A DNA stretch of 64,000 nucleotides from Neisseria meningitidis (GTDB lineage: Bacteria; Pseudomonadota; Gammaproteobacteria; Burkholderiales; Neisseriaceae): the NCBI RefSeq assembly GCF_900638555.1, contig NZ_LR134525.1, positions 310,001-374,000 of the forward strand, read 5' to 3'. The translations under genes were made by a program, and so were the position numbers. A model generated the notes under the pieces. That model was not told the origin of the DNA. It did no database searches and was given only the letters and a program-made list of their open reading frames with translations. Shown here in pieces: positions 41,404 through 50,530 of this stretch; within the stretch, counting starts at the first letter, position 1; each line of letters begins with the position of its first letter.

Positions 41404-42240
41404 ATGGGACTGACTAAATTCGGCGCAGCCGTTCGTGAGGCTCGTCGTCAAACTAAACAAACTCTGCAAACGATGGCTGCTACATTAGGTACTTCTCCTG
41501 CTTTTTTGAGTGCTATTGAAACTGGTCGTAGTAAAGTGCCAATGGATTTTGTTAAAAAGGTTGAAGATTTTTTTGAAAACTTAGGCCAACCAATAGACGG
41601 TTTAAAGCAAAAAGCGATGGTTTCTAATGAGAATGTATCGTTAAGCGGCTTAAGCCTGCAACAACAAATGCTGGTGGCTGGTTTTGCCAGTTCAGACTTC
41701 AGCAAAGAGCAATTGGACAAATTTGCTGAATTATTAAGAACCATTCATCATAAAGATTCACAGAAAGAAGGGATGATGCAGCAAACTAATTATTCAATGC
41801 GTGGTGTGCGTGTGGGAATGTTAAGCGAAGAAACGATTCAGTTTTTTGCAAACGAAGCTGCCAAATTTTTGGTAGTAGATAAGCGTACTCGTAAAAAAAT
41901 GGATGCATTTATGGAAATGCTGGAAGAGTATGGCATTGTAATTGATGTTGTTGCTGATTCTGAATGGCTAGTCATTACCAACGCAATGTGCCATAACGGA
42001 ACGATTCTGATGCCTAATAGCCTCTATACTCGCATTTGCAATGGCGAGGACGAGGCTATCTTTATTTTCTTTCATGAATTGGGGCATTTGCTTTTAGGGC
42101 ATAAAGCCATGTTGCATTATAGTGAAGTTCTTCCCACGAAACAGGAAGATTCAGAATGGCAAGCTGATGAGTTTGCAAAATGTATTTTAAGAAACATGGG
42201 AATTAAATATGTACCAGAACAGTTAAGCTTACGATTTTAA
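41404..42240 (+). CDS. XRE helix-turn-helix / ImmA-IrrE-type metallopeptidase fusion
   Basis: 278 residues inserted among tail genes. Residues 1-75 are an XRE domain (FGAAVREARRQTKQTLQTMAATLGTSPAFLSAIETGRSKVP). Residues ~135-265 resemble the ImmA/IrrE metallopeptidase fold, with FFHELGHLLLGH (HExxH zinc site) and the later Glu in EWQADEFAKCIL. Such proteins cleave or control repressors, often as the regulator/antitoxin half of a pair. Codons are AT-rich, unlike neighbouring tail genes. AAGGAG precedes the ATG. It has its own promoter region and is bounded by terminators. The target is unknown. Confidence 0.88.
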   Translation: MGLTKFGAAVREARRQTKQTLQTMAATLGTSPAFLSAIETGRSKVPMDFVKKVEDFFENLGQPIDGLKQKAMVSNENVSLSGLSLQQQMLVAGFASSDFSKEQLDKFAELLRTIHHKDSQKEGMMQQTNYSMRGVRVGMLSEETIQFFANEAAKFLVVDKRTRKKMDAFMEMLEEYGIVIDVVADSEWLVITNAMCHNGTILMPNSLYTRICNGEDEAIFIFFHELGHLLLGHKAMLHYSEVLPTKQEDSEWQADEFAKCILRNMGIKYVPEQLSLRF

Positions 42241-42252
42241 AAAGAGAAATGA

Positions 42253-42317
42253 CTTGGAATGTTGGCGCATCCCAAGCCATTATTGTGGTGTACTAGCATA
42301 CTTCCAATATGCTGTAC
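42253..42317 (+). ncRNA. Two-hairpin leader/ncRNA candidate in the XRE/ImmA cassette
   Basis: The 217 bases between the XRE/ImmA stop and the 47-residue gene encode nothing convincing but hold two hairpins. The first pairs CTTGG-ATG with CAT-CCAAG (42253-42276). The second pairs GTAC-AGCATA with TATGCT-GTAC (42290-42317), with one bulged base. They could be a processed leader, a small RNA or a terminator-free attenuator. Confidence 0.45.
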
Positions 42318-42457
42318 AAGTGTAGTTCTCCATCCGCTAACTGCAAACAGATTTCAAAGAGAAATACTTGAAAGGGACTTGAGTATATATTTTTCAGATT
42401 TGTTTGTCCACGAAAAGCGAAGTGATGGCCACCATTTTTACAATTGGAGGTGCCATT

Positions 42458-42601
42458 ATGGCTATGACTAAGGCTCCCGTTACCCCCGACTTGGTGGACG
42501 ATACAGGTGCATACATTTTTAGAAAGTCTTTTACCACCAAAAGTGGTAAGAAAATTGTTTCTAAAAATGGGAAGCCATTTAAAATTCCTGTGAAAGTTTA
42601 G
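42458..42601 (+). CDS. 47-residue basic protein of the XRE/ImmA cassette
   Basis: The ATG at 42458 has a strong TTGGAGGTGCC ribosome site. MAMTKAPVTPDLVDDTGAYIF is followed by a Lys-rich beta-hairpin-like tail with a KxGKKI/KNGKPF duplication. It is AT-rich and directly followed by a terminator. It is not recognised; co-residence with an XRE/ImmA regulator suggests a partner, effector or target. Confidence 0.7.
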   Translation: MAMTKAPVTPDLVDDTGAYIFRKSFTTKSGKKIVSKNGKPFKIPVKV

Positions 42602-42612
42602 GAATATATAAG

Positions 42613-42633
42613 CCCCGCTAAGCGGGGTTTTTT
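42613..42633 (+). terminator. Terminator closing the XRE/ImmA cassette
   Basis: CCCCGC-TAA-GCGGGG followed by TTTTTT, 11 bases after the small gene's stop. With the terminator at 41243-41275 it isolates the cassette from the tail operon. Confidence 0.88.
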
Positions 42634-42729
42634 CATTACTGACGCGTGTTTAGTCGCCCATCTCATCTCCTTAAGTGACAATTAAGCCTTGATTTATACA
42701 AGGTTTAACCAACGTTTAAGGGCTTTTTT

Positions 42730-43119
42730 ATGTCTGAATTTTCCCCCGAACTCACCCGCGCTATCGAAGATTACGAATTACGCGTTTCTCCCGACCTGAA
42801 AACCGTTGCCGGCCGTCTGAAATACGGCATCGGTGTGATTGATGGCGAAATGCACCATGATTTTTCCATGCACCTTTTAACCGTGCGCGAGGACATGGCG
42901 ATTGATCCGCAACTTGAAGGCCAGCCGCGGCTGGTTGCCGCCTATGCCGCGTCACTGGATAAATTGGGTGGTTTAACAGCCGAATCTTTGACACCTGATT
43001 TGCTGCTTGATGAGATGGCTGCTGCTGACTTTGACGCGCTGTACTGGGCGCAAGAGCTGCTGCAAAAAAAGCGGCTTTGCCCGCACCCCGCGCCGACCGT
43101 TACCGATACGCCGTCTTAA
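42730..43119 (+). CDS. Tail assembly chaperone, short form (Mu gp41-like)
   Basis: 129 residues: FSPELTRAIEDYELRVSPDLKTVAGRLKYG... DALYWAQELLQKKRLCP. Its position between tube and tape measure, plus a frameshift-linked partner frame, is the conserved chaperone plan of tailed phages. The slippery site lies at codons 112-114. GCTTTTTT precedes the ATG without a strong ribosome site. Confidence 0.82.
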   Translation: MSEFSPELTRAIEDYELRVSPDLKTVAGRLKYGIGVIDGEMHHDFSMHLLTVREDMAIDPQLEGQPRLVAAYAASLDKLGGLTAESLTPDLLLDEMAAADFDALYWAQELLQKKRLCPHPAPTVTDTPS

Positions 43120-43325
43120 AACTCGGCCGATACGGCATCACGCCCGCCCAAATCGACGGCATGACCCAACCCGAACTGGAAGGCTGGTTAAAACAGGCCG
43201 ACTTAATCGAGCGCGGCCGTGCCGCGCCGGTAGTGATGCCGTGGTTTATTCCTGCGAACGTCAAACCATCTGCCGCCACGGGCGGTCAGACCCAAACCTT
43301 TATCAGCAAGCGTAAGAAAAAATGA
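42730..43325 (+). CDS. Tail assembly chaperone, -1 frameshift fusion (198 residues)
   Basis: The heptamer A-AAA-AAG at 43065-43071 is in the correct frame (codons CAA AAA AAG). Slipping back one base joins ...ELLQKK to AALPAPRADRYRYAVLKLGRYGITPAQIDGMTQPELEG and reads to the stop at 43325, overlapping the tape measure start. Fused forms of this kind are established for lambda G/GT and reported for Mu gp41/42. The signal and both frames are seen here; the product is inferred. Confidence 0.75.
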
Positions 43326-45371
43326 GCCAGCATAGTGTAGAACTGGTTGCTAAGTTTAAGGACAACGCCACGCCCGGCCTCCGCCGTTTGGCGGCGGAAG
43401 CGGAAAAAACAGGCAGCCGGCAGTTGCAGAAAGCCGCAGCAGTCAAGCTGAAACATCAAGAGATGTACAGCGCTACCGCCCGTTTGGGCATCCGTACTGA
43501 ACACCAAATCCGCCGTGAAATCCAACAAACGCAGGCGGCTTACAACCGTTTGGCCAAAAGCGGCATGGCTTCGCAACGCGAACTGGCGAGGGCTGCACAG
43601 ATAACGCGCAGCCGTGTACGCGAGCTGACTGCCGAAATCAACGGCGGTGCAAGCCGTTTGCAACGTATCGGTTCGGGAGTCCGGACAATCGGGCGCGGTG
43701 TGGCCGGCGTGGCGGCGGGTGCGGCGGCAGGAGCTTATGTATTGGCGCAGCCGGTCAACCGGACGATGGACTTTGACACATCATTGCGTCATGCCGCCAA
43801 TACCATGTATGCAGGCAAGAGCATGGCCGAGAAGCGCGCAGGTATGGAGGAAATCAAGAAATCGGTCATGGATGCCGCCTATGTCGGCGGAACGACGCGT
43901 GATGCCGCTTTGGAAGCCATGAATACAATGGTGGCCAGCGGAGCGATGAGCGACGAAGCCGTGAAAAAACTGCTGCCGACCGTTATGAAAACCGCCACCG
44001 CCGCCAATACGGAAGGAAACGATATTGCCAACATCGTAACCAAGGCGTTGCAGGCGGGGTTTAAAGAGGCGGATATTCCGTCGCTGCTTGACCGTGCGTT
44101 GCAATCGGGCGCGGACGGCGGTTTTGAATTGAAAGACATGTCGCGCTGGCTGCCGCAGCAGTTGGCTGCAATGAAAAACGCCGGTATGGGCGCGACGCTG
44201 GATAATTTTTCCAGCCTGCTCAATGCCAACCAATTGTCGTTTATGACGGCGGGCAGTACCGACGAAGCCGGCAACAACTTAGTCAACCTGCTGGCAAAAA
44301 TCAACAGTCAGGATATTGTGACCAAAGCCAAAAAAATTACCATCAACGGCAAAGAAGGTTTCGATTTCACCGCTAGCATGAACAAACGGCAGGCAGCAGG
44401 CATGAACTCGCTTGATGCGCTGGTGGACATTGTCGGAGAAATCACGGCCAAGGATAAGAAGTCCGCCGCTCTGATGAAACAGATTAATGCCGCGCAAGGC
44501 GATGAAGCCAAGCTGGCTTTGCTGGAAAACCAAAAGGCCTTGGTAGACGGCACTGCCATCGGGAAGCTGGTTTCCGACCGTCAGGCATTGATGGCATTGC
44601 TGGCATTGGTCAACAACAAACAGGAACTCACCCGCCTGCAAGCAGGCCAGACAAATGCGGCGGGTGCGGTGGACGGTGCATACGGATTCGTCGCCGAAGG
44701 TTCGGGGTTTAAAAAATCCCAATTCTCCCTCGCCAAATCAGAAGCCGAATACGGCGCATTTGAAAAATTCAGCGACCGCATCGGCGGCGGCCGGTACAAG
44801 CTCTATGTTTGGGGGCGGCGGCCTGCTTTCCAAACTGTTCGGCGGAAGCAGCAGAACCTTACAGGCGGGCCGTCTGATGCCCTCGGCCTCCTCGCTAGGC
44901 CCCGTCGCGCTCGGTGCGACACCGTTGGCCGTAATGGGCGGGGCAACCCATTTGGCGGGGCAGCGCGACAAATATGCGGAATGGTCAAAACCGTTTGCTA
45001 AATTATCGTCTTGGCTGGAAAGTATCCTGCCTGATTTTTCAGCGGGGGCGAAAGCCGAATATCTGCGCAAACGTGAAGAACTGGGCGGCAATAATGCCCC
45101 GCTCGATAGTCCTGTTTTAAAAGAGAGTATGGCGCAGCTTAACCAATCGGCACAAACCAACCAGCAGGCAAGCCAGCAGTATGTGCAGGCGGCGGCGGAG
45201 AATCAGGCGGCAACGGCGCAGATTACCGGCGCGGCGGCACAGATGACGGCTGCTGCCGCACAAATGCAGGCGGCGGCAGGCAAGCCGATTCCGATTACCG
45301 TTACTGTGCAAAACGGCAACATTATGGCCTATGTGAATCAGGCAGTAGAACGCAACAGTAGGAAAAATTAA
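43322..45371 (+). pseudogene. Tape measure protein gene, broken by a one-base insertion
   Basis: The first frame (43322-45001) encodes MSQHSVELVAKFKDNATPGLRRLAAEAEK, a membrane-like segment GVAGVAAGAAAGAYVLAQPV near 140 and the phage tail tape measure core (MDFDTSLRHAANTMYAGKSM). After IGGG near codon 490 it reads nonsense. The natural continuation (GTSSMFGGGGLLSKLFGGS ... YVNQAVERNSRKN) is in the +1 frame, ending 45371. An extra C at 44791-44792, in a GGCGGCGGCCGG run, explains the break. The intact protein would be about 682 residues and sets tail length. Confidence 0.85.
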
Positions 45372-46738
45372 TGGCTTGGAAAGACACTTTACTGGATGCG
45401 GGCTTCAAGGGCGTTACCTTTGACGTCATCGACGACACGCTGCGCGGCACCCACGCGCTGGCGGAACACGAATACCCGTTCGTACAGGGCGCGGACATCG
45501 AAGATACGGGTGTATCTGCGATGGATATGGCCTTGACCGCCGTATTGTGGGGTGAAGATTACGAAGGCCGCCTGCAAAACCTGCTGAACGTATTGTGCGA
45601 AACGGGCGCGGGCGAATTGATCCACCCGATTTACGGCAGCGTGCCAGATTGCGTAGTGGCGGATTTCGAGGTCGCGCACAACGAAGAAAACCCCGACTAC
45701 TGCACCGTGCGGATGACCTTTAAGCAAAGTGTCAAAGCCGCGCCGTTTTTCGACCGCGACTTGCCGATAGCCTTGGCCGACGAAGTGGATTTCCTTGCCG
45801 ACTTGGCCGCATGGCAGGGCTTCGAGGTGTTTCAGACGGCCTTAAACAAAATTCAGAAAGCGCAAAGCCGCTGGAATGCTTTTCATGCCACGGTATTAAT
45901 GGTGGTGGGCGTATTGTATGGGCAGGTAAACGGCATCTTCACCGGCGGCCTGAACCTGCTGAACAGCCCGCGCGTATTGGTGGCGGAGCTGAAATCTGTG
46001 TTTGGTGCGCTGGCCAATATGCACAATGTCGGTAAAAGCGGGCTGGACGGCTGGCGCGACATGGTGGGCGGCGTATCTAAAGCGGCCGCTACGCCGTGGC
46101 AGGTCAGCCGCGGAACCGAAGGCAGTGTGGCGGCGGTAGATTTAATCCAACGCGCCAAGCCCGAAGATGTGGCTGCCTTTACCGCGCTTACCGCCACCGT
46201 TGGCGCGTGTGCGCTGGCCGAACAAGCCGCCGATATTTTGGCCGTACAACTGAACGAGCCGACTTTGACGCCTGTGGAAATCTCGCGTCTGCTGGCCGAT
46301 ACCCGTGCCGCCTTGCAGCGTGCTTTGGCCGCCCAGCGCATCTTGGCCATGATGCTGGCGGATGAAACCAAAGCCGACAAGCTGGCCTATTGCCTGCTGC
46401 GGCTGTATCAAACACCGGTAGACAGTGCCGATGATGTGTACCAACGCATCGAAGTGGCCGGGCTGCTGCCGCAAGCCCCTTATCTGGAAACTGCCGCCGC
46501 GCTTACCGAAAGTCTGCGCAATACGGCGCATAAACTGCAAAAACAGGCGTTTACAGTCATCAATATGAAGCCGCCGCTGGTACAGAAAACCGTCACCTGC
46601 GATATCGGCCTGCACCTGCTGGCCTTTGAGTGGTACGGCGACTACAGCCGCTTTGGCGAACTCTTGCGCCTGAATCCGCAAATCCGCCACCCGAATTTTA
46701 TTGAGAAAGGCACGGTACTGAATGCCTACGCCAGATAA
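45371..46738 (+). CDS. DNA circularisation/baseplate protein (Mu N, gp43-like)
   Basis: 455 residues beginning WKDTLLDAGFKGVTFDVIDDTLRGTHALAEHEYPFVQGADIEDTG, the DNA circularisation protein N-terminal family. LysM-like MIRHPNFIEKGTVL ends the protein (RLNPQIRHPNFIEKGTVLN), common in tail hub proteins. The start touches the tape measure stop; the end overlaps the P gene by 17 bases. Confidence 0.9.
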   Translation: MAWKDTLLDAGFKGVTFDVIDDTLRGTHALAEHEYPFVQGADIEDTGVSAMDMALTAVLWGEDYEGRLQNLLNVLCETGAGELIHPIYGSVPDCVVADFEVAHNEENPDYCTVRMTFKQSVKAAPFFDRDLPIALADEVDFLADLAAWQGFEVFQTALNKIQKAQSRWNAFHATVLMVVGVLYGQVNGIFTGGLNLLNSPRVLVAELKSVFGALANMHNVGKSGLDGWRDMVGGVSKAAATPWQVSRGTEGSVAAVDLIQRAKPEDVAAFTALTATVGACALAEQAADILAVQLNEPTLTPVEISRLLADTRAALQRALAAQRILAMMLADETKADKLAYCLLRLYQTPVDSADDVYQRIEVAGLLPQAPYLETAAALTESLRNTAHKLQKQAFTVINMKPPLVQKTVTCDIGLHLLAFEWYGDYSRFGELLRLNPQIRHPNFIEKGTVLNAYAR

Positions 46739-47861
46739 CACCGTTACGCTGCTGATTAACGGTAAAACACACGGCCAATGGACGAATTACGACATTGTTT
46801 CCGACCTGCTCACCCCCGCCGATGACTTTTCAGTCATGCTCGGCCGCCCCGTCGATGCCAAACCCGATGCGGTGCGGGCGGGCGACAAGGTGGAAGTGCG
46901 TGTGGGCGGCGATACGGTATTGAGCGGCCGCATAGACCGCGTGCAGACCGTTACCGAAAAAGGCGGCAAAACCTTAACCATACAAGGCCGCGACGATGCG
47001 GGCGTGCTATTGGACTGCTCCGCCCCGCTGTTTAACGCGCAAGATATGGATTTAAACCAAATCATCGAAAAAATCGTCAAGCCTTTGGGTTTGGCCAAAA
47101 TCCGCATTGATGCCGCCAAAACCGACAAAACCCACAAAGTGCAGATCGAGCCGGGCAGCCGCGCGTGGGACGCCCTGCTGGAATATGCCGAGGCAAACGG
47201 TTTGTGGCCGTGGCTGGAGCCGGACGGCACGCTGGTAGTCGGCGGTCCCGATTACACCGCCGCACCGGTGGCCGAACTGGTTTTACGGACCAACGGCCAA
47301 AACAACAACATCAAGCGTCTGGAAGTAAACCGCGATATGGCGGCACGGTACAGCGAAGTTACCGTATTGGCGCAAAGCCACAGCGGCAAAAACAACATCA
47401 AAGCCACCGCCAAAGACGAATCCGTCAAACTGCACCGCCCCCTAATCGTCACCGAGCCGGACATCGACAGTCAGGCTCAAGCGCAGCGCAAGGCGAAAAA
47501 GCGGCTGGCCGACAGCAGGCTGGAAGGCTTAACAATTACCGCCACCGTACAAGGCCACCGCACTGACGACGGTACCTTGTGGCAGCCCGGTCAGCGCATC
47601 AACGTATTGAGCGAACCGGACGGCATCGACGCGGTGTATTTCCTGATGGCGAGAACCTTCATCGGCGGTCGCGGCCAACCCACCGAAACCGTGCTGACAC
47701 TGAAAGAGGACGGCGCATGGGTATTGGATGCCGACCCGCCGAAGAAATCGGGCAAAACCAAAAGGCCGTCTGAAAGCCGCAAAGCCAACGGCCACGCAGC
47801 CGCCAAACCGAAAAAACGCCGCCAAGCCAAGCAGGCCGGACAGGAATTGCAGGTGATTTAA
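46722..47861 (+). CDS. Baseplate hub protein (Mu P, gp44-like)
   Basis: 379 residues: VTLLINGKTHGQWTNYDIVSDLLTPADDFSVMLGRP, TLTIQGRDDAGVLLDCSAPLF and SRAWDALLEYAEANGLWPWLEPDGTLVVGGP are the phage late control/gpD hub family. The C-terminus is Lys-rich with a uptake word in its codons (GGCCGTCTGAAAG near 47762). Confidence 0.91.
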   Translation: MPTPDNTVTLLINGKTHGQWTNYDIVSDLLTPADDFSVMLGRPVDAKPDAVRAGDKVEVRVGGDTVLSGRIDRVQTVTEKGGKTLTIQGRDDAGVLLDCSAPLFNAQDMDLNQIIEKIVKPLGLAKIRIDAAKTDKTHKVQIEPGSRAWDALLEYAEANGLWPWLEPDGTLVVGGPDYTAAPVAELVLRTNGQNNNIKRLEVNRDMAARYSEVTVLAQSHSGKNNIKATAKDESVKLHRPLIVTEPDIDSQAQAQRKAKKRLADSRLEGLTITATVQGHRTDDGTLWQPGQRINVLSEPDGIDAVYFLMARTFIGGRGQPTETVLTLKEDGAWVLDADPPKKSGKTKRPSESRKANGHAAAKPKKRRQAKQAGQELQVI

Positions 47862-48491
47862 ATGGATGCAAAAACCATAGACAACCGTATCCGACGGGCA
47901 TTTAACGGCATCCGCCAAGCCTTCCGCGGCAAAATCGCCCGCGTCAAAGCAGCCGGCGGCGTGCAGCAAATCCAAGTGGAAGGTTTGGAAGGCGAAACCG
48001 TGCAGGACTTGGAACACGCCGAAAACTTCGGTTTTACGTCGAACCCGCCCGCAGGCAGCGATTGCGTCGTCGTACCGTTGGGCGGCAAAACCAGCCACGG
48101 CATCATCGTCACCACCACCAACGGCGCATACCGCATTACCGGCCTTGCCGAAGGCGAAACGGCGGTTTACAACGCCGACGGTGCCAAGATGGTGTTAAAG
48201 AAAGGCCGGATTATCGAAATTGACTGCGAAACGCTGAATATCAAAGCACCGGGCGGCGTGAATATTGACGCGCCCAATGTAGGCTGCACCGCGCAGATTA
48301 CCGCCGAGGGTCAAATCAACGGCAACGGCGGCATGGCAGTGAAAGGCGGCAGCGGCACATCATTTACCGGCAATGTGCAGATGGTCGGCGATTTGGACAC
48401 TACCGGCAAACTGACCAACAACGGCAAAAATGTCGGCTCCGACCACAAACACAACGGCGACAGCGGCGGCACGACATCCGACCCGCTGTAA
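47862..48491 (+). CDS. Baseplate spike protein (Mu gp45-like)
   Basis: 209 residues. Mu gp45 features: RIRRAFNGIRQAFRGKIARVKAAGGVQQIQVEGL, LEHAENFGFTSNPPAGSDCVVVPLGG, then a C-terminal beta-helix repeat region (IEIDCETLNIKAPGGVNIDAPN...) and a HKHNGDSGG tip, which could hold the spike's metal ion. It starts directly after P. Confidence 0.92.
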   Translation: MDAKTIDNRIRRAFNGIRQAFRGKIARVKAAGGVQQIQVEGLEGETVQDLEHAENFGFTSNPPAGSDCVVVPLGGKTSHGIIVTTTNGAYRITGLAEGETAVYNADGAKMVLKKGRIIEIDCETLNIKAPGGVNIDAPNVGCTAQITAEGQINGNGGMAVKGGSGTSFTGNVQMVGDLDTTGKLTNNGKNVGSDHKHNGDSGGTTSDPL

Positions 48492-48551
48492 TTCAGACGG
48501 CCTGACATCCATCAAACCAAACTCCAAGCGTCCTTACCTGAAAATAAAGGT

Positions 48552-48905
48552 ATGGACGCTTTACTTAATCCCCAAACGGGCGGCTATGTGGTCAACCAAT
48601 CCGCCCAATCCATCGAAAACGAGTTGTATATCCGCTTGGTCACGCCCTTGGGCAGTTACTGGGCAGACCGCACGCTCGGCAGCCGCCTGCACGAATTGCG
48701 CCGCCAAAAGCATTTAAAGCGCATCGAAGTACTGGCCAAACAGTACGCCGAGCAAGCCTTGCAGCCCGTGATTCAGTCCAAACGCGCCCAATCCATCCAA
48801 GTAACCGCATCCGCCCCGCAGCACGGCTGGCTGAAGCTGCATATTGAAGCCGTCGATGCCGCGGGCGATACAGTAACCCTGAACCACAAGGTAGCCGTGA
48901 TATGA
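48552..48905 (+). CDS. Baseplate wedge protein (Mu gp46, gp25-like)
   Basis: 117 residues: MDALLNPQTGGYVVNQSAQSIENELYIRLVTPLGSYWADRTLGSRLHEL is the GP46 family; it shares the T4 gp25 wedge role. It overlaps gp47 by four bases. Confidence 0.9.
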   Translation: MDALLNPQTGGYVVNQSAQSIENELYIRLVTPLGSYWADRTLGSRLHELRRQKHLKRIEVLAKQYAEQALQPVIQSKRAQSIQVTASAPQHGWLKLHIEAVDAAGDTVTLNHKVAVI

Positions 48906-49965
48906 CGCAGGCACTGAATTTAGAACAAATCCGCGCCAACTATCTGCGCGACCTGCAAAACCAAAACCCTGCCGCCCATGTACACGCGGGCAGCGACAAC
49001 CATGTACGCGCCACCGCCATTGCCGCAGTGGGCGAAGGCCAATACCAGCATCAGGAGTGGATTTTGCGCCAAGCCTTTGCCGATACCGCAGACAGCGCCT
49101 ACCTAGAAAAACATGCCGCTAAATACGGCATCTACCGAAAAACCGCCACCTTCGCGGGCGGCAAGGTGCGTGTTCGCGGCGCGGTCGGCGCAACGGTGCC
49201 GGTTGGCCAACAGATCAATGTGGGCGATAAGGTGTATTTAACCGCCGAATCCGCCGTTATCAGTGCGCTTGGAAGTGCCGAAATAGCCGTTATCGCCACT
49301 GTTGCGGGTAGTGCTCAAAATCAAACCGCCGAAACCGCGGCTACGCTGCAAAGCGTACCTGCGGGGATTGACAGTTCCGCCGTCTAACGATGGTCGGCGG
49401 TACAGATGCCGAAAGCGATGAGAGCCTGTTGGCACGATATGAAGAACGTCTGCGCCGACCCGCTGCGGGCGGTAATCAATACGACTTCCGCAATTGGTGC
49501 TTGGAAGTACCGGGTGTGGTTGATGCCTTTATCTACCCTTTGCGTCGCGGCAACGGCTTTGTCGATGCCGTCATTTTGGGTGAAAACGGTATCCCCAGCG
49601 CAGAAACACTGGCCGCCGTACAAGCTCATGTCGATGCGGTGCGACCTGTTACCCGTAAAAACGGCTTTCTAGCCCTTGCGCCCAGTATCCAGACCGTGAA
49701 TGTGGCCGTCACCATTACCTTAAGCAGCGGCACGGATACCGATACGGCCACCGCTGCCATCAAATCAGCTGTAAACGCCTATTTTGATGCCTTAAAGCCC
49801 GGAGACCCCCTAATTAAAAGCCAGTTGGAAACCTTAATCAGCGAAGTGTACGGCGTGCGTGACCGTGTCTTAACCACCCCTGTGGGCAATATCAAGCCTC
49901 AGGAGAGTGCCGAAGACATTTACTGGCTGCGCCCGGGCAGTATTAACGTGGAGTACACCACGTGA
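48902..49965 (+). pseudogene. Baseplate J-like protein gene (Mu gp47), broken by a one-base deletion
   Basis: The first part (48902-49387) reads TQALNLEQIRANYLRDLQNQNP ... LEKHAAKYGIYRKTATFAGGKVRVRG ... SVPAGIDSSAV then stops. The remainder in the -1/+2 frame begins MVGGTDAESDESLLARYEERLRRPAAGGNQYDF and runs to 49965, the conserved second half of baseplate J. Adding one base near 49384 joins SSAV to LTMVGGTDAES. The intact protein would be about 354 residues. The second half has a near-start ATG at 49390 but no ribosome site. Confidence 0.86.
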
Positions 49966-50528
49966 TCCATCAAACCTTACTCGCCGCCATGCGTCCGCCC
50001 GTCAGCTACGACACCGTAGGAGAAACGGCAGAAATCAAAGCCGAAGCGGGTGTGTTTGATATTGTGGCCGACCATGCGGAAGGAGTGAAAAATGCGCCGT
50101 TCCCTGATGCGGAAAACGATTACCTGTACCGCTGGGAAGAGCTGCTCGCCATCACCCCGCCCGCAGGAGCCAATACCCAACAACGTACTGATGCCGTGCT
50201 GGCCAAACTCAATGCCTTGGGCGGTTTGAGTATTGCCTACTTTACCGCCATCGCCGAATCGGCAGGCTACACCGTCACCATTTACGAAGAAGACCAATTC
50301 CGCGCAGGTGAAAGCTGTGCGGGTGATTGTTTGAATACCGAAGACGCCATCTGGCGTTGGTGCGTCGACATCGCCGACGGCAAAGCCACCGCCTATATTT
50401 TCCGAGCCGGTCAAAGCCGTGCGGGCGACCGCATCAGTGTGTACACCGACCCGATTATCGAAACGATGTTTGAAGAATTAAAACCGGCATGGACGTATTG
50501 CCGCTTTGAATATGAAGAAGAGGTATAA
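49962..50528 (+). CDS. DUF2313/YmfQ-like baseplate protein (Mu gp48)
   Basis: 188 residues: AEAGVFDIVADHAEGVKNAPFPDAENDYLYRWEELLAITPPAGANTQQRTDAVLAKLNALGGLSIAYF is the YmfQ family. The C-terminal ...ETMFEELKPAWTYCRFEYE is typical. It overlaps gp47 by four bases. Confidence 0.9.
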   Translation: MIHQTLLAAMRPPVSYDTVGETAEIKAEAGVFDIVADHAEGVKNAPFPDAENDYLYRWEELLAITPPAGANTQQRTDAVLAKLNALGGLSIAYFTAIAESAGYTVTIYEEDQFRAGESCAGDCLNTEDAIWRWCVDIADGKATAYIFRAGQSRAGDRISVYTDPIIETMFEELKPAWTYCRFEYEEEV

Positions 50529-50530
50529 AA

